NCBI RefSeq assembly: GCF_001905095.1
Contig: NZ_LWLS01000063.1
Span: 62,001-126,000, forward strand
Reading direction: 5' to 3'
From: Micromonospora sp. CB01531
Lineage (GTDB): Bacteria; Actinomycetota; Actinomycetes; Mycobacteriales; Micromonosporaceae
DNA length: 64,000 bases
In this document: positions 9,678-17,388 of the stretch, one piece after another
Layout: every line of letters starts with the position of its first letter
Numbering within the stretch: the first letter of the stretch is position 1
Notes under the pieces: generated by a model
Told to the model about the DNA's origin: nothing
Databases searched by the model: none
The model's input: the letters and a program-made list of their open reading frames with translations, nothing else
Made by a program: the position numbers and the translations under genes

Positions 9678-9697
9678 GACCGCTCGCCGGAGCGGTC
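9678..9697. promoter_or_regulatory. Perfect inverted repeat before the hydrogenase operon
   Basis: GACCGCTC - GCCG - GAGCGGTC forms a perfect eight-base-pair arm hairpin with a four-base loop, 30 bases before the chosen start of the first operon gene. It could be an operator dyad or a 5' leader hairpin. A GTG at 9676, in frame with the operon's first gene, would place it inside coding sequence, which would weaken this reading. Confidence 0.35.
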
Positions 9698-9726
9698 GCT
9701 GCCTGCCCGGAAGGTGGTCGAGCACG

Positions 9727-11139
9727 GTGCGGACCGACCGCTCCAGCCCACGCCTCGCCAACGTCGAGGCGGTCGCAGACGCGATCCTCTACGAGGGCTA
9801 CCTGCTCTACCCCTACCGGCGGTCATCGGGCAAGAACCGGGTCCGCTGGCAGTTCGGTGTGCTGGTGCCCCCGGCGTGGGGCGCGGCGCACGGCCTGGTC
9901 GACTGCGGCGTGGCGGGCTCCGCCGAGTCGCCATGGCAGCAGACCGAGTGCCTGATGGAGGCGCCGGACACGGCGACGGTCCGCGTCCGGTTGCGGTTCC
10001 TGCACCTGCAACGCAAGGTGACCGAGCGCCGGACGGCCGACGGCGGCTACCGGCCCGTCGACCGGATCGAGGTCGGTGACCGCACGGAGCTCAGTTTCGA
10101 CGAGGCGGTGCCCCGGGAGTACGACGTCGAGGCGTCGGTCGGCGACCTGTGGCGGGGCCACCGCCTCGGCCTTCGGGTGCCGGGCGGGGAGGACGTCGAG
10201 CCGCTGGTCGACGACCGGGGTGAGCCGGTCGGCCGGGTGGTGCGCCGGCGCTGGCCGTTGTCCGCGTCGGTCACCGTCTCCGCCACCCCGGCCGAGGCGC
10301 CCTTCCCGTTGCTGCGGCTCGGGATCCGCGTCGAGAACACGGACGGGAGCACCCCGCCGGACAGTGCCCGGGACGACGCGTTGCGCTGCTGCCTGCTGGC
10401 GGCGCACACGCTGGCCACGGTCAGCCGGGGGCGGTTCCTGTCCCTGCTCGACCCGCCGGAATGGGCGGCGCCCGCGGCACGGGAGTGTCGCAACGTGCAC
10501 ACGTTCCCGGTGCTCGCCGGCGATCCCGGCACCGTCGACATGGTGCTCTCGTCACCCATCATCCTCTACGACCACCCGCAGATCGCGCCGGAGAGCCCGG
10601 GCGACCTGCACGACGCGACCGAGATCGACGAGATCCTCTCGCTGCGTACGCTCACCCTCTCGGATGCGGAGAGGCGGGAGGCGCGGGCCACCGATCCCCG
10701 GGCGGCCGCCATCCTCGACCGGGTCGAGGCCCTGCCGCCCGAGGTGCTCGAACGGTTGCACGGCGCCGTCCGCGCCCTGGCACCCGTACGCCGGGACGGC
10801 GATGCCGGCGCCGACCCGGAGCGGCCGTGGTGGGAGCCGGGCGCCGACGCGGGGATCGCGCCGGAGACCGACAGCGTGCTGGTCGCGGGCACCCTGCTGG
10901 CGCGGGGCAGCCGGGTCCGGTTGCGGCCCCGCCGGCGCGGCACGGACGCGCACGACATGTTCCTGAACGGCCGCACCGCCCGGGTGGAGCAGGTGCTGCT
11001 CGATGTGGACGGGTCACGGTTCCTGGCCGTGACGGTGGACGACGATCCGGGCGCGGAGCTGCACCAGTGGTACGGGCGGCTGCGCCACTTCCGGCCCGAG
11101 GAGGTCGAACCGTTGGCGGGCGAGGTGACGGCGCCGTGA
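9727..11139 (+). CDS. Conserved protein heading the hydrogenase operon, unknown function
   Basis: About 470 residues. The GTG start at 9727 is tentative, since no good ribosome site is seen; a GTG at 9676 is the alternative. Notable stretches are ADAILYEGYLLYPYRRSS, KNRVRWQFGVLVPP, a central CRNVHTFPVLAG and SSPIILYDHPQIAPESPGDL, and a C-terminal GSRVRLRPRRRGTDAHDMFL that looks like a small SH3-like barrel. There is no transmembrane helix or cofactor motif. Its stop overlaps the next start by GTGA, so it is cotranslated with the maturation endopeptidase and belongs functionally to hydrogenase assembly. The exact role is not known to me. Confidence 0.75.
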   Translation: MRTDRSSPRLANVEAVADAILYEGYLLYPYRRSSGKNRVRWQFGVLVPPAWGAAHGLVDCGVAGSAESPWQQTECLMEAPDTATVRVRLRFLHLQRKVTERRTADGGYRPVDRIEVGDRTELSFDEAVPREYDVEASVGDLWRGHRLGLRVPGGEDVEPLVDDRGEPVGRVVRRRWPLSASVTVSATPAEAPFPLLRLGIRVENTDGSTPPDSARDDALRCCLLAAHTLATVSRGRFLSLLDPPEWAAPAARECRNVHTFPVLAGDPGTVDMVLSSPIILYDHPQIAPESPGDLHDATEIDEILSLRTLTLSDAERREARATDPRAAAILDRVEALPPEVLERLHGAVRALAPVRRDGDAGADPERPWWEPGADAGIAPETDSVLVAGTLLARGSRVRLRPRRRGTDAHDMFLNGRTARVEQVLLDVDGSRFLAVTVDDDPGAELHQWYGRLRHFRPEEVEPLAGEVTAP

Positions 11140-11720
11140 GCGGCCCGGACCACGGGCGGATCCTGGTCGCCGGGATCGGCAACATCTTCCTCGGCGACGA
11201 CGCGTTCGGGGTGGAGGTCGTCCGGCGCCTGCGGGACGAGATCCTCCCAGCGGGGGTGGATGTGTCCGATTACGGGATCCGGGGGATGCATCTGGCCTAC
11301 GATCTGCTGGACGGCCGCCACGACGTGCTGGTTCTGGTGGACGCGTTGCCGTTGGACGAGCCGCCCGGGACGTTGGCCGTGCTCCGGGTGGACCTGGACG
11401 ACCCGGGCTGGACGCTGCGGCCGGCCGACGTGCTGGACGCGCCGGCCGCCGATGCGCACGGCATGGATCCCGAGTCGGTGCTGCGGCTGCTGCGCGGCCT
11501 GGGTGGAAGCGTCGACCGCGTCCTCGTGGTGGGTTGCCAGCCGGCCGCCCTCGACGAGCGCATGGAGTTGTCGGCCCCGGTGGCCGCCGCGGTCGATGAG
11601 GCGGTTCGGACGGTGGCCGGGATCGTACGGGAGGAAGCCGCGCGGCTCGCCCGCGGCGAGGGGACGGCACGAGGCACGCCCGCGGAAGGCAGCGAACGGG
11701 GGGTGAGCACGCATGCATGA
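11136..11720 (+). CDS. [NiFe] hydrogenase maturation endopeptidase (HupD/HybD type)
   Basis: 194 residues from GTG. The N-terminal VAGIGNIFLGDDAFGVEVVRRL is the family signature, and its acidic residue is one of the nickel-sensing ligands. LVLVDALPLDEPPG and the ADAHGMDPESVLRLL histidine supply the other expected ligands. The enzyme removes the C-terminal peptide of the hydrogenase large subunit after the metal centre is complete. The HhyL gene 2 kb downstream indeed carries a 22-residue tail after its last metal-ligand motif. A 40-residue charged tail here is longer than in HybD. It overlaps hypA by eight bases. Confidence 0.92.
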   Translation: MSGPDHGRILVAGIGNIFLGDDAFGVEVVRRLRDEILPAGVDVSDYGIRGMHLAYDLLDGRHDVLVLVDALPLDEPPGTLAVLRVDLDDPGWTLRPADVLDAPAADAHGMDPESVLRLLRGLGGSVDRVLVVGCQPAALDERMELSAPVAAAVDEAVRTVAGIVREEAARLARGEGTARGTPAEGSERGVSTHA

Positions 11721-12069
11721 GACGGGTCTGTCCCAGGCAATCGTGGACGCGGTGGTACGCCGGGCCGCCGGCCGTCGGGTCACCGGACTGCGGGTGCGGA
11801 TCGGTGGGCACCCGGTCGACCCCGATGTCGTCACGCAGGGCATCCAACTGGCCGCCGCCGGCACGGTCGCCGCGGACACCGCCGTCGACCTGGTGCTCGA
11901 ACCGATGACGGTGGCGTGCCACGAGTGCGGTCGCAGTGGGCCGGTCGACGACCATCTCGCGATGGTGGCCTGTCCACGGTGCGGGGGCGTGGACATCGCC
12001 GTGACCGGCAGCGACGACGTGGTGCTGGAGTCGATCACGGTGGAGAACCTCGAAGTGGGTGCGCTCTGA
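11713..12069 (+). CDS. hypA: Hydrogenase nickel incorporation protein HypA
   Basis: 118 residues. It begins MHETGLSQAIVDAVV, where His2 and Glu3 are the known nickel ligands. The zinc domain has two CxxC pairs, ACHECGRSG and ACPRCGGVDI, about 25 residues apart, and the protein ends with the typical SITVENLEVGAL. It delivers nickel to the large subunit, normally with HypB; no hypB gene is in the window, so the GTPase partner must be elsewhere or absent. The start lies inside the endopeptidase gene and the stop overlaps the hemerythrin-like gene (TGATG). Confidence 0.95.
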   Translation: MHETGLSQAIVDAVVRRAAGRRVTGLRVRIGGHPVDPDVVTQGIQLAAAGTVAADTAVDLVLEPMTVACHECGRSGPVDDHLAMVACPRCGGVDIAVTGSDDVVLESITVENLEVGAL

Positions 12070-12608
12070 TGGACGCCAACGACGTTCTCCGGCACGACCA
12101 CCGCGTGGTGGAGCAGCTGTTCCGGGACTATCAGGCAGCGGAGTCCGACGCGCAGCGGCGCGGCGTCGTGGAGATCCTGGTTCGCGAGCTGTCGAAGCAC
12201 GCCGCGCTCGAGGAAGTGCCCTTCTACCCGTTCGCCGCGCAGGTGCTGGCCGACGGGCAGGTCGACCGGCACCTCGCCGGGCACCGACCGATCAAGGGGC
12301 TGCTCCTCGAACTCGACCGCTGCCGGGCCGGCGACAACGCGCAGGACGAGCTGATGCAGCGGCTGGCGTCCGCCGTCGCCCGGCACGTGCAGGACGACGA
12401 GAACGAGCTCATGCCGCAACTGTGCGCCCAGGCCGACGAGCAGGCCCTGCGCGAGCTGGGCCAGGAGATCGACCAGGGCAAGCAGCGGGCCCCGACGCGC
12501 CCGCACCCGCACGCGCCGGACAAGCCGCCGGCGCTCACTCTCGCGGCGCCGGTGGCGGCCATCTACGACCGGCTGCGGGATCGGATGCAAGGGAGGCCAC
12601 GCACATGA
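12069..12608 (+). CDS. Hemerythrin-like HHE cation-binding protein
   Basis: 179 residues. Histidine/acid motifs of a four-helix hemerythrin fold appear in order: LRHDHRVVEQLF (residues 8-19), SKHAALEEVPFYPF, HLAGHRPIKGLLLEL and ARHVQDDENELMPQL. These can bind a non-haem di-iron site that reacts with O2 or related species. The C-terminal 45 residues are Pro-rich and basic. The gene is locked between hypA and hhyS by stop-start overlaps, so it should be made in step with the hydrogenase. A protective or O2/iron-handling role for the enzyme is an inference. Confidence 0.88.
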   Translation: MDANDVLRHDHRVVEQLFRDYQAAESDAQRRGVVEILVRELSKHAALEEVPFYPFAAQVLADGQVDRHLAGHRPIKGLLLELDRCRAGDNAQDELMQRLASAVARHVQDDENELMPQLCAQADEQALRELGQEIDQGKQRAPTRPHPHAPDKPPALTLAAPVAAIYDRLRDRMQGRPRT

Positions 12609-13726
12609 GTCAGAGCAGGGGCGGCACCGCGGTGATCCCGAAGGAGAGCGGGTTCGACGAGGTCACCATTCTCTGGATCTCCGAGGGCATGAGTTGTGAC
12701 GGCGATTCCGTGTCGATGACGGCCTCCGCTCAGCCGGCGATCGAGGACATCGCCCTCGGACTCATTCCCGGTCTGCCGAAGGTCAACCTGCACAACAAGG
12801 TGTTGTCACCGGCGGCCGGCGGCGAGGAGTTCCTGGCGCCGTACCGGAAAGCGGCCCGTGGGGAGATGACCGAGCCGTTCATCCTGGTCATCGAGGGCTC
12901 GATCCCGAACGAGAACATCAACGGCGACGGGTACTGGACGTCGTTCGGCAACGACGAGAAGACCGGCGAGCCGCTGACCTTGAACTGGTGGATCGACCAG
13001 CTGGCGCCGAAGGCGTGGGCGGTCGTCGCGGCCGGCACGTGCGCGACGTACGGCGGCATCCACGCCATGGCGGGCAACCCGACCGGGTGCATGGGCCTGG
13101 CCGACTATCTCGGGTGGGACTTCCGGTCCCAGGGCGGCCTGCCGATCGTCAACGTGCCCGGCTGCCCGATCCAGCCGGAGAACTTCATGGAGACCCTGAC
13201 CTGGGTGCTCTACCACGCGGCCGGCTCGGCGCCGCCCCCGCCGCTGGACCACATGCTGCGACCGCAGTGGCTGTTCGGCAAGACCGTGCACGAGGGCTGC
13301 GACCGGGCCGCCTACTACGAGCAGGCGGACTTCGCCAAGGACTACAACTCGCCGAAGTGCCAGGTGAAGGTCGGCTGTTGGGGGCCGGTCATCAACTGCA
13401 ACGTCCCGAAGCGCGGGTGGATGGGCGGGGTGGGTGGCTGTCCCAACGTCGGCGGCATCTGCATCGGCTGCACCATGCCGGGCTTCCCCGACAAGTTCAT
13501 GCCGTTCATGGACATGCCGCCGGGCGGCAGCCTGTCCACCCTGCTCATCAAGCCGTACGGCGCCCTGATCCGCCGCCTGCGCGGCATCACCAACGTCACC
13601 GCCAACCGCGAACCGAAGTGGCACCACAACGGCCCCGAGCTCACCAGCGGCTACAACCCGCGGTGGCGCCCGTACGCGCCGGCGGACCCCCGCCGACAGG
13701 CGGCAGAGGAGAGGAACCGACCGTGA
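12605..13726 (+). CDS. hhyS: [NiFe] hydrogenase small subunit, group 1h
   Basis: 373 residues. The electron-transfer subunit carries Fe-S clusters. The proximal-cluster motif is SCDGDS, with Asp34 in the place of the second Cys of the usual CxxC. This 3Cys-1Asp set is the hallmark of the actinobacterial high-affinity group 1h enzymes. Later cluster ligands appear in AGTCATYGG, NVPGCPIQPEN, HEGCDRAAYYEQ, KVGCWGPVINC and GGICIGCTMPGFPD. No twin-arginine signal or C-terminal anchor is present, which agrees with the family. It partners HhyL (GTGA overlap). Group 1h enzymes scavenge atmospheric H2 and feed electrons to the respiratory chain. Confidence 0.96.
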   Translation: MSQSRGGTAVIPKESGFDEVTILWISEGMSCDGDSVSMTASAQPAIEDIALGLIPGLPKVNLHNKVLSPAAGGEEFLAPYRKAARGEMTEPFILVIEGSIPNENINGDGYWTSFGNDEKTGEPLTLNWWIDQLAPKAWAVVAAGTCATYGGIHAMAGNPTGCMGLADYLGWDFRSQGGLPIVNVPGCPIQPENFMETLTWVLYHAAGSAPPPPLDHMLRPQWLFGKTVHEGCDRAAYYEQADFAKDYNSPKCQVKVGCWGPVINCNVPKRGWMGGVGGCPNVGGICIGCTMPGFPDKFMPFMDMPPGGSLSTLLIKPYGALIRRLRGITNVTANREPKWHHNGPELTSGYNPRWRPYAPADPRRQAAEERNRP

Positions 13727-15522
13727 CCGCGACGAAACCGAAGCCGGCCGCCGGCAAGAAACCCGGCGAACTGGTGGAGATGGCGTGGGATCCGATCACC
13801 CGGATCATCGGCAATCTCGGCGTCTACACGAAGATCGACTTCGCGAACCGGTTGGTCGCCGAGTGCCACACCACGTCGTCGCTGTTCCGCGGCTACTCCG
13901 TGTTCATGAAGGGCAAGGACCCGCGCGACGCCGGCTTCATCACCAGCCGGATCTGCGGCATCTGCGGCGACAACCACACGACCTGCTCGGTCTACGCGCA
14001 GAACATGGCGTACGGCATCAAGACGCCGCCGCTGGCCGAGTGGATCATCAACCTCGGTGAGGCCGCCGAGTACATGTTCGACCACACGCTCTTCCAGGAC
14101 AATCTCGTCTTTGTCGACTTTTGCGAGGCGATGGTCAAGCAGACCAACCCCAGCGTGCTCGCCCGCGCGGAGGCCACCGCGGCGCCGGGCCGGGACATCC
14201 ACGGCTACCGGACGATCGCCGACATCATGCGGGCCTACAACCCGTTCGAGGGCGAGGTCTACAAGGAGGCGCTGAAGGTCAGCCGGACGACGCGGGAGAT
14301 GTTCTGCCTCATGGAGGGGCGGCACGTCCACCCGTCGACGGTCTATCCCGGCGGCGTCGGCACCATGCCGCAACCGACACTGTTCACCGACTACCTGAGC
14401 CGGCTGATCAGCATCCTGGACTTCATCAAGAAGGCCGTCGCCATGAACGACGACATCTTCGACTTCTGGTACGAGGCGCTGCCCGGCTACGAGGAGGTCG
14501 GCCGCCGCCGGGTCCTGCTCGGCTGCTGGGGCTCGTTCCAGAACCCCGACGTCGTCGACTACAAGTACGAGACCATGACGAACTGGGGGCGGGCGATGCA
14601 CGTCACGCCCGGCATCGTCGTCGACGGCAAGCTGCTCACCACGGATCTGGTCGACATCAACCTCGGCATCCGGATCCTGCTCGGCAGCTCCTACTACAAG
14701 GACTGGGCCGGCCAGGAGGAACCGTTCGTCAAGTACGACCCGCTCGGGAATCCGGTCGACATCCGCCACCCCTGGAACCAGACCACCCTCCCGGATCCCG
14801 GCAAGCGCGACTTCAACGACAAGTACAGCTGGGTGATGAGCCCCCGCTGGTTCGACAAGAACAGCGGCGAGCATCTCGCGCTGGACACCGGCGGCGGCTG
14901 CTTCGCCCGGCTGTACACCACAGCACTGGCCAAGATGGTCGACACCCCGTACGTCAAGTCGACCGGGCACAGCGTGCAGATCTCGCTGCCGAAGAGCGCG
15001 CGGCTGCCCGAGATGACGCTGGAGTGGAAGATCCCGAAGTGGTCGAACGCGCTGGAGCGGGACCGCTCGCGGGCCTACTTCATCGCGTACGCCGCAGCGA
15101 TGTCGCTGTACTTCCTGGAGCGGGCGATGGAGCGGATGCGCGGCGGCGACATGCGGGTCTTCGCCGAGTTCGACGTGCCGGACGAGGCCATCGGCTGCGG
15201 CTTCCACGAGGCGGTCCGGGGCATCCTGTCGCACCACGTCGTGATCCGCGACCGCAAGATCGCCAACTACCACCCGTACCCGCCGACGCCGTGGAACGGC
15301 AGTCCCCGCGACAGCTACGGCACCCCAGGGCCCTACGAGGACGCGATCCAGAACACGCCCATCTTCGAGGAGAACGGCCCGGACAACTTCAAGGGTGTGG
15401 ACATCATGCGGGCGGTGCGCAGCTTCGATCCCTGCCTGCCGTGCGGGGTGCACATGTATGTCGGCGGCGGGCAGACCCTCAAGAAGATCCACTCGCCGAT
15501 GTTCGGCGCGTCGCATGGCTGA
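13723..15522 (+). CDS. hhyL: [NiFe] hydrogenase large subunit, group 1h
   Basis: 599 residues from GTG. The N-terminal nickel-ligand motif is RICGICGDNHTTCS (Cys78, Cys81). The C-terminal motif is DPCLPCGVH (Cys571, Cys574, His577), followed by a 22-residue tail that the 11136 endopeptidase should remove after His577. These four cysteines hold the Ni-Fe site where H2 is split. Together with the Asp-ligated cluster in HhyS this defines an O2-tolerant, high-affinity enzyme. The stop lies eight bases inside the NifU-like gene. Length is normal for the group. Confidence 0.97.
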   Translation: MTATKPKPAAGKKPGELVEMAWDPITRIIGNLGVYTKIDFANRLVAECHTTSSLFRGYSVFMKGKDPRDAGFITSRICGICGDNHTTCSVYAQNMAYGIKTPPLAEWIINLGEAAEYMFDHTLFQDNLVFVDFCEAMVKQTNPSVLARAEATAAPGRDIHGYRTIADIMRAYNPFEGEVYKEALKVSRTTREMFCLMEGRHVHPSTVYPGGVGTMPQPTLFTDYLSRLISILDFIKKAVAMNDDIFDFWYEALPGYEEVGRRRVLLGCWGSFQNPDVVDYKYETMTNWGRAMHVTPGIVVDGKLLTTDLVDINLGIRILLGSSYYKDWAGQEEPFVKYDPLGNPVDIRHPWNQTTLPDPGKRDFNDKYSWVMSPRWFDKNSGEHLALDTGGGCFARLYTTALAKMVDTPYVKSTGHSVQISLPKSARLPEMTLEWKIPKWSNALERDRSRAYFIAYAAAMSLYFLERAMERMRGGDMRVFAEFDVPDEAIGCGFHEAVRGILSHHVVIRDRKIANYHPYPPTPWNGSPRDSYGTPGPYEDAIQNTPIFEENGPDNFKGVDIMRAVRSFDPCLPCGVHMYVGGGQTLKKIHSPMFGASHG

Positions 15523-16120
15523 GCAGCCGGACCACCCGCGGCTCGACGACGCGGTCGTCGAGCCACGGCTGGCCCGCCTGGACGCCGTGCTCGGCCAGCT
15601 CGAACAGACTCCCGGCCGCACCGCCGAGCTGGCGCTGGAGGCCGTCGAGCTGCTGACCGAGGTGTACGGTGAGGCGCTGGCCCGGGTCACCGACCTCGCC
15701 GCCGACAGCCCCCGCACGCTCGACCGGGTCACCGGCGACGAACTGCTGCGGCACCTGCTGCTGTTGCACCGCGTCCATCCAGATCCGCTGGACCGGCGGG
15801 TGGCCCGAGCGGTCGACGACCTCCGGCCGCAGCTACGCGCGCAGGGCGCCGAGATCACGCTGGTCGGCGTCCAGGACGAGGTGGCCCGGATCAGCCTGTC
15901 CGCGAGTTCGTGTGGTGGCGCGGCGCTGCGGGACCTCGTCCGGCAGCAGGTCCTGACGTTCGCGCCGGAGCTGTCCGCCGTCGACGTGGTGACGCCCGCG
16001 CCGGCTCCGGCGTTGATTCCGGTCGCCAACCTGTGGCAACGGCCGGACCGGACCGATGCGGCGGCGCTGGGCGACGCGGGGCCGGCCGCGGCGCCGCTGG
16101 CGTTGGGTGGCCCGACATGA
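15515..16120 (+). CDS. NifU-like C-terminal-domain protein with degenerate cluster motif
   Basis: 201 residues. The N-terminal 95 residues are helical and charged. Residues 100-155 (AEITLVGVQDEVARISLSAS, then SCGGAALRDLVRQQVLTFAP) follow the NifU C-terminal scaffold fold, but where NifU has GACSGCPSS this has ASSCGGAAL, leaving one cysteine. A normal scaffold needs a Cys pair per monomer, so cluster binding here would require a dimer or another ligand. It sits directly after hhyL, suggesting a role in loading or relaying iron-sulfur clusters for this hydrogenase. The last 50 residues are Ala/Pro-rich. Confidence 0.8.
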   Translation: MAEQPDHPRLDDAVVEPRLARLDAVLGQLEQTPGRTAELALEAVELLTEVYGEALARVTDLAADSPRTLDRVTGDELLRHLLLLHRVHPDPLDRRVARAVDDLRPQLRAQGAEITLVGVQDEVARISLSASSCGGAALRDLVRQQVLTFAPELSAVDVVTPAPAPALIPVANLWQRPDRTDAAALGDAGPAAAPLALGGPT

Positions 16121-16743
16121 CGGCGGGCGCGCTGCAGCGGGCGATCCGCCGCGCGGGGCAGCGCGCGGCGGTCGAGCGCTGCGGGATGTGCGCCGGACGG
16201 GTCGCCCCCGAGCACCGGCACGTGTGGGACGAGCAGGACGGGGAACTGTTGTGCGCCTGCCCGCCGTGTTCCCTGCTGTTCGAGCGGGAGTCGGCCGGCG
16301 GCGGCCGGTACCAGCTCGTCCCCGCGCACGGCCGGCGGTTGACCGGCCTGTCCGCCGACGAGCTGGGGGTGCCGGTCGGTCTGGTGTTCTTCGTGAAGCA
16401 GCGCGACGGCCGGGTGCTCGGGCACTATCCGAGCCCCCTGGGCACGACCGAGTCGGAGATCGATGCCGACGCCTGGCGGGCGGTCGAGGCGCGATCGCCC
16501 GCACTGGCCGAGCTGGCGCCCCGGGTTGAGGCGTTCCTGGTCTGGACGGGCACGCAGTCTGGCGGGGGCCAGCAGTGGGTGGTGCCGGTCGACGACTGCT
16601 ACCGGCTGGTCGCGCTCATCCGGCGGCACTGGACGGGCATGTCCGGGGGAAGCTCGGTGTGGCGGGCGATCCCCGGGTTCTTCGAGGAGCTCGACCGACG
16701 GCACGGTCGGCACTCCGGCGACGAGCGATGGAGGAGGCGGTAA
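16117..16743 (+). CDS. Hydrogenase-cluster protein with two CxxC pairs (DUF5947-like)
   Basis: 208 residues from ATG 16117, overlapping the previous stop by ATGA. Near the N-terminus are CGMCAGRV (about residues 22-29) and CACPPCSLLFER (about 48-59), enough cysteines for a rubredoxin-like or zinc-ribbon metal site. The rest is soluble, with GLVFFVKQRDGRVLGHYPSP and SSVWRAIPGFFEELD as conserved-looking blocks. I recall this family as DUF5947 in actinobacterial hydrogenase clusters but cannot check it. A rubredoxin-like electron carrier or an assembly factor are the two plausible roles. Confidence 0.72.
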   Translation: MTAGALQRAIRRAGQRAAVERCGMCAGRVAPEHRHVWDEQDGELLCACPPCSLLFERESAGGGRYQLVPAHGRRLTGLSADELGVPVGLVFFVKQRDGRVLGHYPSPLGTTESEIDADAWRAVEARSPALAELAPRVEAFLVWTGTQSGGGQQWVVPVDDCYRLVALIRRHWTGMSGGSSVWRAIPGFFEELDRRHGRHSGDERWRRR

Positions 16744-16946
16744 TGGGCGAGATCCGAGTGGGCGATCCCGACGTCGAACTCGACGCGCCAGCGCACACCA
16801 AGGGTGTCGAGGAGGGCAACTCGCGACGGCGCAAGCAGGCCGGCCATCACGACGACGGGACGGTGGACGAGCGCCGCTCGACCGGCATCCGGCCCAAGAA
16901 GCACGGCCCGATCCTGCCGATCATGCCGAACCTGCCGCCAGGCTGA
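16743..16946 (+). CDS. Small basic hydrophilic protein in the hydrogenase operon
   Basis: 67 residues, starting in the TAATG overlap with the previous gene (MGEIRVGDPDVELDAPAHTK). It is hydrophilic, with a basic, His-containing middle (NSRRRKQAGHHDD) and a short hydrophobic proline-rich end (GPILPIMPNLPPG). No domain is recognised. The position and overlap argue that it is a real operon member. It could be a small chaperone or a peptide that docks on a partner protein. Confidence 0.6.
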   Translation: MGEIRVGDPDVELDAPAHTKGVEEGNSRRRKQAGHHDDGTVDERRSTGIRPKKHGPILPIMPNLPPG

Positions 16947-16980
16947 AGCGGATCCGGGCCGGGCCCGAAGGAGGTGAGTC

Positions 16981-17082
16981 ATGCGGAAGCTGCTGGCGCT
17001 GCTGGCCGGCGCCGCCGTCGTGGGGCTGTTCTGGAAGGAACTGCCCGCGCTGCGGCGCTACATCAAGATCGAGAAGATGTGA
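16981..17082 (+). CDS. Tiny membrane-anchored protein (33 aa), DUF6893-like
   Basis: 33 codons from ATG 16981 behind an excellent GAAGGAGGTGA ribosome site at about 16967-16977. The peptide is one hydrophobic helix (MRKLLALLAGAAVVGLFWKE) followed by a basic tail (LRRYIKIEKM). It is too short for usual gene callers. I recall a family of such peptides, DUF6893, in actinobacterial hydrogenase operons, unverified. The helix could tether the soluble hydrogenase or its partner to the membrane, where quinone reduction must happen; this is inference. Confidence 0.68.
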   Translation: MRKLLALLAGAAVVGLFWKELPALRRYIKIEKM

Positions 17083-17104
17083 GCAGGAAGGGCCGAACAA
17101 GCCG

Positions 17105-17377
17105 ATGTGTCTAGGTATCCCGGGCGAGATCGTCGAGATCAAGGCCGGTCACGACGATCTCGCCGTCGTCGACGTCGTGGGCGTCCGGCGGGCGGTCAAC
17201 ATCGGCCTGCTTGAGGCGGACCAGGTCGGCGTGGGCGACTGGGTGCTCGTCCACGTCGGGTTCGCCATGTCCAAGATCGACGAGGCCGAGGCGGCCGCCA
17301 CGTTGGCGCTGCTGACTGGCCTCGGACAGGCGTACACCGACGAGTTGCAGGCGCTCGCCGAATCCGACATCAGCTAG
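17105..17377 (+). CDS. hypC: Hydrogenase assembly chaperone HypC
   Basis: 90 residues with the canonical start MCLGIPGEIVEI, where Cys2 carries the iron-cyanide-CO intermediate. VNIGLLEADQVGVGDWVLVHVGFAMSKIDEAEA is the standard beta-barrel and C-terminal helix of the family. It forms a complex with HypD (encoded 11 bases downstream) and ferries the Fe(CN)2CO unit to the large subunit. A second, atypical HypC-like gene lies at 22865-23104. Confidence 0.95.
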   Translation: MCLGIPGEIVEIKAGHDDLAVVDVVGVRRAVNIGLLEADQVGVGDWVLVHVGFAMSKIDEAEAAATLALLTGLGQAYTDELQALAESDIS

Positions 17378-17388
17378 GGGATCACCAG

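Noticed and set aside
13651..16713. A 1020-codon antisense frame over hhyL
   Set aside because: Composition is Arg/Asp/Val-rich shadow sequence; hhyL on the other strand has all the catalytic motifs.
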